A DNA stretch of 61,989 nucleotides from Actinacidiphila acidipaludis (lineage in GTDB: Bacteria; Actinomycetota; Actinomycetes; Streptomycetales; Streptomycetaceae). The notes under the pieces were generated by a model that was not told where the DNA came from, made no database searches, and saw only the letters and a list, made by a program, of their open reading frames with translations. Both the position numbers and the translations under genes were made by a program. Where the stretch lies: the NCBI RefSeq assembly GCF_019890725.1, contig NZ_JAINZZ010000047.1, forward strand, positions 1-61,989, given 5' to 3'. Below, piece by piece: positions 25,071-31,977 of this stretch (position 1 is the first letter of the stretch; the number at the start of each line of letters is the position of its first letter).

Positions 25071-25916
25071 TCACGACATAACGATGGACCGGCGGCGCCG
25101 TGAGGCGAGCCAGACCAGTCCCGCCGTCGCGGCGGCCGCGCCCACGGCTGCCAGGACCAGCACCGGGCCCTGGGGCATCGACAGCGACGGAAGCCGCTGG
25201 TTGAGCCGGACGGGACGGCTGAACGTCAGCACCGGCCACTCGCGCGCCACTGCCTCCTTGCGCAGCGCGCGGTCCGGGTTGACGGCATACGGGTGGCCGA
25301 CCGCCTCCAGCATGGGAATGTCGGTCACCGAGTCGCTGTAGGCGAACGACCGCTCCAAGTCGTAGCCCTCGGACTCCGCCAGCCGGGCGATGGCCTCGGC
25401 TTTCGCCGGTCCGTAGACGTAGTGCTCGATCTCGCCGTTGTACGCGCCGTCCTCGACGATCATCCGGGTGGCGATCACGTGGTCGGCGCCGAGCATCTCG
25501 CCGATGGGCTCGACGACCTCGGAGCCGGAGGCGCTGACGATCACCACGTCACGGCCGGCGGCGCGGTGCTCCTCGATGAGCGAGGCCGCCTCGTCGTAGA
25601 TGATCGGGTCGATCAGGTCGTGCAGCGTCTCGGCGACGATCTCCCTCACCTGCTGGACATTCCAGCCGCGGCACAGATCGGAGAGGTATTTGCGCATCCC
25701 TTCCATCTGGTCGTGATCCGCGCCGCCGACGAGGTACACGAACTGGGCATATGCGGTTCGCAATACCGCCCGTCTGTTGATGAGGCCGCCGTGGTAGAAG
25801 GAGCGGCCGAAGGCGAGCGTGCTGGACTTGGCGATCACGGTCTTGTCGAGATCGAAGAACGCCGCGGTGCGCGGTGGCAGGTGGTTTTCCACGAGACGAG
25901 CATAGGCAACCACCAT
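25071..25916 (-). CDS. HAD-IB phosphatase (SerB-like) with C-terminal membrane anchor
   Basis: A 281-residue HAD hydrolase. Motif I is FFDLDKTVI (Asp22, Asp24), motif II VIVSASGSEV, and motif IV YSDSVTDIPMLEAVG. This is the HAD-IB subfamily also labelled 'inhibition of morphological differentiation' or CicA-like. A single hydrophobic helix (VLVLAAVGAAAATAGLVWLA) and arginines end the protein, so it should be held at the membrane with the catalytic domain inside. The actinobacterial order ssd - 6C RNA - this gene - Ms1 RNA is kept. Substrate unknown; phosphoserine or a lipid phosphate is possible. An upstream start at 25979 is less likely. Confidence 0.88.
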   Translation of the reverse strand: MVVAYARLVENHLPPRTAAFFDLDKTVIAKSSTLAFGRSFYHGGLINRRAVLRTAYAQFVYLVGGADHDQMEGMRKYLSDLCRGWNVQQVREIVAETLHDLIDPIIYDEAASLIEEHRAAGRDVVIVSASGSEVVEPIGEMLGADHVIATRMIVEDGAYNGEIEHYVYGPAKAEAIARLAESEGYDLERSFAYSDSVTDIPMLEAVGHPYAVNPDRALRKEAVAREWPVLTFSRPVRLNQRLPSLSMPQGPVLVLAAVGAAAATAGLVWLASRRRRSIVMS

Positions 25917-25999
25917 TCGGCGTAAGCTCAGGCGCGTGGGTTTGCCTGAGAAGGGCTTCGGGTACACCATGGAAGTCACGGATCGTTCGCGACCGTGCT

Positions 26000-26080
26000 A
26001 ACCCGGTCTGGCTCCTCCCCCCCCGAGTCGGACCGTGGGGACGACCCCCGCTCTCCCCCCCGGCGGGGGTCGTCGCATGT
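26000..26080 (+). ncRNA. 6C RNA
   Basis: Two adjacent hairpins with C-rich loops, the defining shape of the actinobacterial 6C RNA. Hairpin 1: stem 26004-26014/26025-26035 with two G-U pairs and eight Cs in the loop (26017-26024). Hairpin 2: a perfect 12-bp stem 26040-26051/26063-26074 with seven Cs in the loop (26055-26061). It lies between the divergent HAD and ssd genes, the same place as in mycobacteria (B11, between Rv3660c and Rv3661). The C runs fix the strand. From memory, 6C rises at sporulation in Streptomyces, and in mycobacteria it pairs with G-rich mRNA sites. Confidence 0.9.
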
Positions 26081-26231
26081 CCGGGCACCTTTCGGCCCGC
26101 TCTCTCCGCGTCTGCGGTGTACATGACCATCTCGCACTCCTTCGTATGTGTGTGCGCTTTGGCGTGTACGACGCGTGACGGTCCGTAATCGATTCCCGAT
26201 CGGGCGGAACTCACTCCTCCGGGTGGCGGAG

Positions 26232-26258
26232 TTATCCACAATCGCCGAGTTGTCCACA
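26232..26258 (+). promoter_or_regulatory. Two DnaA boxes upstream of ssd
   Basis: TTATCCACA (26232-26240) and TTGTCCACA (26250-26258) are perfect DnaA boxes in the same direction, 18 bp apart. They lie about 100 bp before ssd, in the 439-bp gap that also holds 6C RNA. A short palindrome CCCGATCGGG is at 26195-26204. Confidence 0.75.
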
Positions 26259-26355
26259 GATTCCGACCAAGATCATCTCAATTCCGGTTCCGGTCCCAAG
26301 CTGTTCGCAGGCGAAGCTCACCGAGCTCGCACGACAAGCGACGGGGGACTCGAAA

Positions 26356-27462
26356 ATGCCCGGAACCACCTTGACGGACCGTCTGATGCCCACTGCCGAG
26401 CGGCCGGTCGGTCCGCTGATTGTGACCGAGGACGAAACTCTCCTCGACGATCTGCTCCGGTTGTGCGCCGCGGCCGGCACCGAACCGGAAGTCGCCTTCA
26501 CCGCGCCTCCGCACGAGACGAGTTGGGACGACGCCCCCTTGGTGCTCGTCGGCGCGGAAGCCGCAGCGCGCGTCCGCGGGGCCCCGCGGCGCCCCGGGGT
26601 ACTGCTCATCGGCCGCGACCTGGACGACGCGGAGACCTGGCGGCGAGGTGTCGGCATCGGCGCCGACCATGTGCTGTTCCTGCCCGAGTCGGAGAGCTGG
26701 CTCGTCGACCGCCTCGCCGACATCGCCGAGGGGGCGGGCGGCCCCGCCCTGACCGTCGGCGTGGTCGGCGGCCGCGGCGGTGCGGGCGCCTCGACTCTGG
26801 CCTGCGCGCTCGCGGTCACCGCCGCCCGCAGCGGCCTGCGGGCCATGCTCATCGACGGCGACCCCCTCGGCGGCGGGCTCGACATCCTCTTCGGCGCCGA
26901 ACGCACCGGCGGCCTCCGCTGGCCGGACTTCGCCGACTCGCGCGGCCGGGTCAACAGCGGCGCGCTCGAGGAGTCCCTGCCACGACTGGACTCGCTCAGT
27001 GTCCTGAGCTGGGACCGCGGCGACACCGTGCTGATCCCTCCCGAGGCCATGCGGTCCGTACTGGGCGCCGCGCGGCGGCGCGGCGGCGTGGTCGTGGTCG
27101 ACCTGCCGCGCCGCGTTGACGACACCGTGACCGAGACCCTCACACAGATCGACGTGGGCCTGCTCGTCGTCCCCGCCGAACTGCGGGCCGTCGCCGCGGC
27201 CAGCCGGGTCGCCGGCGCCGTGCGGGCAACGCTCAAGGACCTTCGCGTGGTGGCCCGCGGGCCCTTCGGATCCGGGATCGACGACCACGAGATCGCCCGC
27301 CTCATCGGACTCCCTCTTGCCGGTGAACTGCCCCTCGAACCCTCGCTGGCCGACGCGCTGTCGGCCGGCCCTCCCGGATCGGCCCGCCGGGGGCCCCTCG
27401 CCCGCTTCTGCGGCGCCTTCCTCGACCAGGCCCTCAGCCACGTCGGGAGGGTGACGGCATGA
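26356..27462 (+). CDS. ssd: Septum-site determining protein Ssd / CpaE-like
   Basis: A 368-residue MinD/ParA-like protein. The N-terminal 125 residues resemble a receiver-like domain, as in CpaE. The ATPase fold follows, but Walker A is GGRGGAGAST (near residue 138): both the signature and the P-loop lysine are missing, while the later MLIDGDPLGGGLDILFG is normal. It should bind the membrane or partners rather than hydrolyse ATP well. In mycobacteria Ssd (Rv3660c) affects septation; here it heads the tad cluster, overlapping tadA by ATGA. GGGGGA precedes the ATG. Confidence 0.9.
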   Translation: MPGTTLTDRLMPTAERPVGPLIVTEDETLLDDLLRLCAAAGTEPEVAFTAPPHETSWDDAPLVLVGAEAAARVRGAPRRPGVLLIGRDLDDAETWRRGVGIGADHVLFLPESESWLVDRLADIAEGAGGPALTVGVVGGRGGAGASTLACALAVTAARSGLRAMLIDGDPLGGGLDILFGAERTGGLRWPDFADSRGRVNSGALEESLPRLDSLSVLSWDRGDTVLIPPEAMRSVLGAARRRGGVVVVDLPRRVDDTVTETLTQIDVGLLVVPAELRAVAAASRVAGAVRATLKDLRVVARGPFGSGIDDHEIARLIGLPLAGELPLEPSLADALSAGPPGSARRGPLARFCGAFLDQALSHVGRVTA

Positions 27463-28613
27463 GCACCGAACTCCTCGACGCCGTAAGACTCCACCTCGCC
27501 GAGCACGGCGGAGAACCCACCCCGGCCCGCGTCGCCGCGGCGCTGCGCGCCCGCGGGCGCCTGCTGGGAGACGCCGAGGTCCTGGACGTGGTTGCCGCGC
27601 TGCGCTCCGAACTGGTCGGTGCGGGCCCTCTGGAACCGCTCCTCGCCGACCCCGACGTCACCGACATCCTCGTCAACGCACCGGACGAGGTGTGGATCGA
27701 CCGCGGTCACGGCCTGGAACGCAGCAGCGTCCGCTTCACGGACACCTCGGCCGTGCGCCGACTGGCCCAGCGCCTGGCCACCACGGCCGGCAGGCGACTC
27801 GACGACGCCCGCCCCTGGGTGGACGCCCGCCTGCCCGACGGAACCCGGCTGCACGCCGTGCTCCCGCCGGTTGTCGTCGGCTCCCCGTGCCTGTCGCTGC
27901 GCGTCGTGCGGGCACGGGCCTTCACCCTCCCCGAACTGGTCGCGGCCGGAACGCTCGACGCCGAGACCGCCGCCCTGCTGCGGGACATCTTGAACGCGCG
28001 CCTGTCGTTCATGATCAGCGGCGGCACGGGAACGGGGAAGACGACTCTGCTCAGCTGCCTGCTGGGCCTGGTCGAACCGGATGCCCGGATCGTGCTGGCC
28101 GAGGACTCCGCCGAACTGCGTCCCGACCACCCCCATGTGGTCCGGCTGGAGACCCGGCCGGCCAACCAGGAGGGCGCGGGCCGCGTCACCTTGCGGGACC
28201 TGGTCCGGCAGGCGCTCCGGATGCGACCGGACCGGCTGGTCGTCGGCGAGGTGCGCGGGGCCGAAGTCACCGATCTGCTGGCCGCGTTGAACACCGGCCA
28301 CGAAGGGGGATGCGGGACGGTCCATGCCAACGCGGCCGGAGACGTGCCCGCCCGGCTGGAGGCGCTCGGCAGCACCGCGGGTCTCGACCGGGCAGCCCTG
28401 CACAGTCAGTTGGCGGCGGCGCTCTCGGTCGTCGTCCACCTGGAGCGGGACGCGGCGGGCCGTCGGCGCCTCGCCGAGATCCATGTCCTGAGGCGTGGGG
28501 ACGACGGCCTGGTGGTGACCGTGCCCGCGCTCGTCCGCCAAGCCGGTGACGGCTTCGACCGCGGCCCGGGCTGGGACCGGTTGGCACGGTTGTGCGCGGC
28601 AGGTGCGCCGTGA
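27459..28613 (+). CDS. tadA: TadA/CpaF-type secretion ATPase
   Basis: A 384-residue GSPII_E ATPase that powers Flp/Tad pilus assembly. The N-terminal domain holds DVTDILVNAPDEVWIDRG; Walker A is SGGTGTGKTTLLS (near residue 188), followed by the Asp box (VLAEDSAELRP), Walker B (RPDRLVVGEVRGAE) and the His box (TGHEGGCGTVHAN). All catalytic motifs are intact. ATGA overlap with ssd and GTGA overlap with tadB show tight coupling. It belongs to the so-called helicase/secretion neighbourhood of actinobacteria. Confidence 0.95.
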   Translation: MSTELLDAVRLHLAEHGGEPTPARVAAALRARGRLLGDAEVLDVVAALRSELVGAGPLEPLLADPDVTDILVNAPDEVWIDRGHGLERSSVRFTDTSAVRRLAQRLATTAGRRLDDARPWVDARLPDGTRLHAVLPPVVVGSPCLSLRVVRARAFTLPELVAAGTLDAETAALLRDILNARLSFMISGGTGTGKTTLLSCLLGLVEPDARIVLAEDSAELRPDHPHVVRLETRPANQEGAGRVTLRDLVRQALRMRPDRLVVGEVRGAEVTDLLAALNTGHEGGCGTVHANAAGDVPARLEALGSTAGLDRAALHSQLAAALSVVVHLERDAAGRRRLAEIHVLRRGDDGLVVTVPALVRQAGDGFDRGPGWDRLARLCAAGAP

Positions 28614-30019
28614 ACTCCCACGGGGGCTCGACGGCCCTGGTCGCGGCCGCGGCCCTCTGCGGGCTCCTGGCGACCCTCGCGGCCGCCTCCGGCTCCGCCC
28701 CCCGCCACCGCGTCCGCCGGCTCCTGAACGAGCCCACGAGGCCTTCCACCAGCCGGAGTTCCGCGCTGGCCCGCCTGGCCGCCGCCGTGACGTCCCTCCT
28801 CCGCGGCTCCTCGGCGGAGGACGGGGCCAGGCAGCAGGCTGAACCGTTCCGTACGGGGCGGGAGGAGGGTGACCGGGCTCGGGTCGTCCCCCAGGGGCTT
28901 GAGTCGGGGACGGAAGGACTCGCGAAGTCGGCGGCTCATGCGAGGCCCCAGGAGATCGGTGCCGTCCGCACCGGGGCCGCTCGGTCCCGCAGCGCACCTG
29001 TCGCGCGAGGCGCCGCCCGCCGACCCAAGAAGGACCCGGAAAGGCTGATGGCGTCCTCGGCCGTCCTGCCGGCGGTCGACGAGATGCCTCGCGTGGTGGA
29101 GCCCTCGCGGCCGAGTCTGAGCGGGGCCGACGCCGGAAGGGCGGGGCCCGCGCCTCGCGGCGGCGGGGGGAAGGAAGCGCGAGGAGCGACCGCGGCTGGG
29201 CCCCTGGCGCGGATGCGGGACCGGGCGGCGCGGCAGCCGGAAGTGTGGTGTGTGCCTGCGGGGATCGCGGCCGGGTTGATGACGGGATCCCTGGTGCCGG
29301 CGGTGGCGGGTGCTGCGGCCCTCGCGCCGGTCGGAAGGGTGCTGCGCGGGCGGGCCGAGCGCGCGGCGGCGGAGCGGGGCGCGGCGGCGGTCAGCACGCT
29401 GTGCGGGGCGCTGGCCGGCGACCTCCGCACGGGCCGTCCGGCGCACGCGACTCTTGCCGAGGCGGTCGAGAACGCGGGCTGGGCGCGCGTGCCGGAACTC
29501 TCGGCTGCGGGAGGGCTGTTGTCGTCCGCGGCCAGGTTCGGCGGAGACGTGCCCCAGGCGCTGCGGACGGCCTCGGGGCTGCACGAAGGAATGCGGGGCC
29601 TCGCGGCTGTCGCGGCCTGCTGGCAGGTCGCGGTGGACGGCGGTGCCGGCTTGGCCGCCGCGCTGGACCGGGTGGCCGCCGCACTCAGGGCCGAGGCCGA
29701 CCAGCGTGAGGACCTGCGTGCCCAGTTGGCGGGTCCGCGCTCCACGGCGCTGCTGCTGGCGCTGCTGCCGGTGTTCGGAGTGGTGCTGGGTGCCGGACTG
29801 GGGGCGAACCCCTCGCGAGTGCTGCTGCACACCGTGCCGGGGCTGGTGTGTCTCTGCCTGGGGGTGGTCCTGGAATGGGCCGGCCTGGCGTGGACCGGGC
29901 GGATCATCCGGGCGGCCGAGGGCGGAGCCCCGCGCCGCACCCGTCACGACGACCACCTCGACCGCCCGAAAGCAACGGGATGGCGATCGCTCAAGGGGGT
30001 GGGGCGCCGTGAGCGCTGA
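28610..30019 (+). CDS. tadB: TadB-type inner-membrane platform protein with long linker
   Basis: A 469-residue GSPII_F protein. One membrane helix lies at the N-terminus (STALVAAAALCGLLATLAAA). Then come about 150 residues of low-complexity, Arg/Ala/Gly-rich sequence (roughly 40-190), which is unusual for TadB. The conserved F domain follows (GALAGDLRTGRPAHATLAEAVENAGW), and two or three helices near the end (ALLLALLPVFGVVLGAGLG, VPGLVCLCLGVVLEWAGLAW). With TadC it forms the membrane base of the pilus. GTG start overlaps the tadA stop. Confidence 0.87.
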   Translation: MNSHGGSTALVAAAALCGLLATLAAASGSAPRHRVRRLLNEPTRPSTSRSSALARLAAAVTSLLRGSSAEDGARQQAEPFRTGREEGDRARVVPQGLESGTEGLAKSAAHARPQEIGAVRTGAARSRSAPVARGAARRPKKDPERLMASSAVLPAVDEMPRVVEPSRPSLSGADAGRAGPAPRGGGGKEARGATAAGPLARMRDRAARQPEVWCVPAGIAAGLMTGSLVPAVAGAAALAPVGRVLRGRAERAAAERGAAAVSTLCGALAGDLRTGRPAHATLAEAVENAGWARVPELSAAGGLLSSAARFGGDVPQALRTASGLHEGMRGLAAVAACWQVAVDGGAGLAAALDRVAAALRAEADQREDLRAQLAGPRSTALLLALLPVFGVVLGAGLGANPSRVLLHTVPGLVCLCLGVVLEWAGLAWTGRIIRAAEGGAPRRTRHDDHLDRPKATGWRSLKGVGRRER

Positions 30020-30851
30020 CACTGTCCACAGCCTGGGGATGGCGGTCGGCATTGTGGCGGCGGGGATCGCGTTCCTGCTGACCCTGGCCGAGGCCCGGGA
30101 ACGCGGCGGGGGAGTCGGCCGACTGCGCCGGGCTCTGGGCAGAGCGCCTTCAGGAGCAGCGCGGCTCTACCGGACGGCCCCGGGGCACGGCCCGCCTCGG
30201 AGCGGTGACCAACGGGCGCGAGAACGGGTCCCGGAGCGCCTGCGAGTCGGTGCGGCCTGCCTGGCCGCCGGAGTGGTGGTGGGCCTGCTCCTCGGCGGGG
30301 TGCTGGGCGTGCTCGCCGGGGCTCTCGTGGCGGTCGGCGCCGCGCGATGGTGGACCACACGACGGGTCCGGCTCGCGGCGGAGACAGAGGCCGGGGGCGA
30401 GCTCGACCCCGCAGAACTCCCCTTGTGCGCCGACCTGATGGCCGCCTGCCTGGCGGCAGGGGCCTCGCCAGGGGAGGCCGCAGGCGCTGTCGGGACGTGC
30501 CTCGGCGGCCCGCTGGGAGCGGCGCTGATACGGGCCCAGGCGGAACTCCGGCTCGGAGCGGAGCCCGAGGACTGCTGGGACCGGCTCGGCCGGCTGCCGC
30601 AGGCCCGGGAGATGGCACGCTGCCTCGCCCGGGCGTCGACCACCGGCAGTGCGCCGGTCGCGGAGATGACGCGGCTCGCCGCGGACTGCCGTGCCGCGCA
30701 CGCCCGTTCGGCCCTCGCCCGCGCCCGCAAGGCCGCGGTCATGGCCACCGCGCCGCTCGGGGTCTGCTTCCTGCCGGCCTTCCTGCTCGTCGGTGTCGCC
30801 CCCGTGGTGATGGGGCTCGCCGGGGCCGTGCTCGGAGGCGCCATGACCTGA
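30009..30851 (+). CDS. tadC: TadC-type inner-membrane platform protein
   Basis: A 280-residue GSPII_F protein, the partner of TadB. One N-terminal helix (MAVGIVAAGIAFLLTLAEA), a second pair near residues 80-110, the F domain with ELPLCADLMAACLAAGASPGEA, and a C-terminal pair (PLGVCFLPAFLLVGVAPVVMGLAGAVLG). The GTG at 30009 lies inside the end of tadB (11-nt overlap). About 95 bp later comes the pilin gene; GGCCGA/TCGGCC (30914-30927) in that gap could form a short hairpin that sets pilin level apart from the membrane proteins. Confidence 0.88.
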   Translation: MSADTVHSLGMAVGIVAAGIAFLLTLAEARERGGGVGRLRRALGRAPSGAARLYRTAPGHGPPRSGDQRARERVPERLRVGAACLAAGVVVGLLLGGVLGVLAGALVAVGAARWWTTRRVRLAAETEAGGELDPAELPLCADLMAACLAAGASPGEAAGAVGTCLGGPLGAALIRAQAELRLGAEPEDCWDRLGRLPQAREMARCLARASTTGSAPVAEMTRLAADCRAAHARSALARARKAAVMATAPLGVCFLPAFLLVGVAPVVMGLAGAVLGGAMT

Positions 30852-30945
30852 CCGCACCCCACTTCCTCGACCAGATCCTTTCCGCACGACCAACCCGAAC
30901 GTGAACACACCGAGGCCGACTTCGGCCGCACAACAGGAGGTTGCG

Positions 30946-31209
30946 ATGAAGAACCCGACCATGCTCAGCAGCACGGCACCCGTCCCGGCCGCACGGTCGC
31001 GCAAGGGCCGCAGGGGCACGTCATGGCTCGCACGACGGCTCCGGCGCTGCCGGGGCGCGGCAGAGGCGGGGATGAGCACCGCGGAGTACGCGGTGGGCAC
31101 CATCGCCGCGTGCGGGTTCGCCGCGGTGCTCTACAAGATCGTGACGAGCGGACCCGTACGGACCGCGCTGACCGGGGTGATCGAGAAGGCCCTTCATGCG
31201 CCGTTCTGA
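30946..31209 (+). CDS. Flp-type pilin (DUF4244)
   Basis: An 87-residue prepilin. A long basic leader (RSRKGRRGTSWLARRLRRCRG) is followed by GMSTAEYAVGTIAACGFAAV: the class III prepilin site after Gly, Glu at +5 followed by Tyr as in Flp pilins, and then one hydrophobic helix. Processed length is about 30 residues. Perfect AGGAGG (30935-30940) gives it the best ribosome-binding site in the cluster, as expected for the major subunit. No prepilin peptidase gene is in this window, so it must be elsewhere. Confidence 0.85.
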   Translation: MKNPTMLSSTAPVPAARSRKGRRGTSWLARRLRRCRGAAEAGMSTAEYAVGTIAACGFAAVLYKIVTSGPVRTALTGVIEKALHAPF

Positions 31210-31573
31210 CCGGGCGGGGCGGCCGCGGCGCGGTGACCGGGGCTACGTCACGGCGGAGACCGCCATGGTGATCCCGATGCTGGTCGCCCTGACCGGGCTG
31301 CTGGTGTGGGGAGTGATGGCCGCGGCCGCCCAGGTGCGCTGCGTGGACGCGGCCCGGGCCGGGGCCCGGGAGGCGGCCCGCTCCGAGGCGCCCGCCGACG
31401 TCCTCAAGGCCGCGCGGGCGGCCGCGCCCGCCGGCGCGCAGGTGAGCGTCCGGCGGGACGGCGACACGTTCCGGGTCCGGGTCACCGTGCCCGCGCCGCG
31501 GTTCCCCATCACCCTGACGGCCGAGGCCGCCGCCCTCGACGAGGACGCCGTGGGCGGGGGTGGCGGGCCGTGA
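31196..31573 (+). CDS. TadE-like pseudopilin
   Basis: A 125-residue TadE-family minor pilin. RGYVTAETAMVIPMLVALTGL has Gly before a Glu at +5 and one membrane helix (residues 20-45). The rest is an extracytoplasmic domain with CVDAARAGAREAARSEAP, typical of TadE. The ATG overlaps the pilin gene by 14 nt. It probably caps or starts the pilus together with the next gene. Confidence 0.87.
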   Translation: MRRSDRAGRPRRGDRGYVTAETAMVIPMLVALTGLLVWGVMAAAAQVRCVDAARAGAREAARSEAPADVLKAARAAAPAGAQVSVRRDGDTFRVRVTVPAPRFPITLTAEAAALDEDAVGGGGGP

Positions 31574-31977
31574 GGCGGCACGGCGACCGGGGTTCAGCCA
31601 CGGTCTGGTCCCTCGGGGCGATGGGCGTGCTGCTCGCGGTGTTCGCGGCGGCGCTGTTCATGAGCCAGGCCGTGGTCGCCCGGCACCGGGCGGGCGGCGC
31701 CGCAGACCTCGCGGCGCTGGCCGCGGCCGACCACGCGCTGGACGGCTCCCGGGTGGCCTGCGGGCTCGCGAAGAAGGTGGCCGAGGCCCAGGGCGCGCGG
31801 CTGCGCAGGTGCGAGGTCGAAGGTGAGGTGGTGGAGGTGGTGGCCGAGGTGGGCGGAGCCCAGGTCCGTTCCCGGGCAGGCCCGGCGGACGAGCCGACGC
31901 CGACGCCCGCGCCGACCCCGTCGCCGGGACCGTCCGCCGTCGTCCCGGCGGGAGGGGGTCGCCTGGCCGCCGTCTAA
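31570..31977 (+). CDS. Rv3654c/TadG-like pilus-associated protein
   Basis: A 135-residue protein of the helicase/secretion-neighbourhood TadE-like family (Rv3654c type). RGSATVWSLGAMGVLLAVFAAALFM is a membrane helix at the N-terminus; unlike true pseudopilins it has Trp, not Glu, at +5. GGAADLAALAAADHAL is the family hallmark. Two Cys (VACGLA and RRCEVE) may pair outside the cell, and a Pro/Thr tail ends the protein. The GTG overlaps the TadE stop. The TAA overlaps the stop of the convergent helicase gene by 4 nt. Confidence 0.85.
   Translation: MRRHGDRGSATVWSLGAMGVLLAVFAAALFMSQAVVARHRAGGAADLAALAAADHALDGSRVACGLAKKVAEAQGARLRRCEVEGEVVEVVAEVGGAQVRSRAGPADEPTPTPAPTPSPGPSAVVPAGGGRLAAV

Noticed and set aside
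26232..28997. A 921-codon minus-strand frame across ssd and tadA
   Set aside because: Antisense to two genes with intact, well-ordered motifs.
30022..30033. A DnaA-like TGTCCACA in tadC
   Set aside because: Lacks the leading TT and lies in coding sequence, so chance is the simpler explanation.
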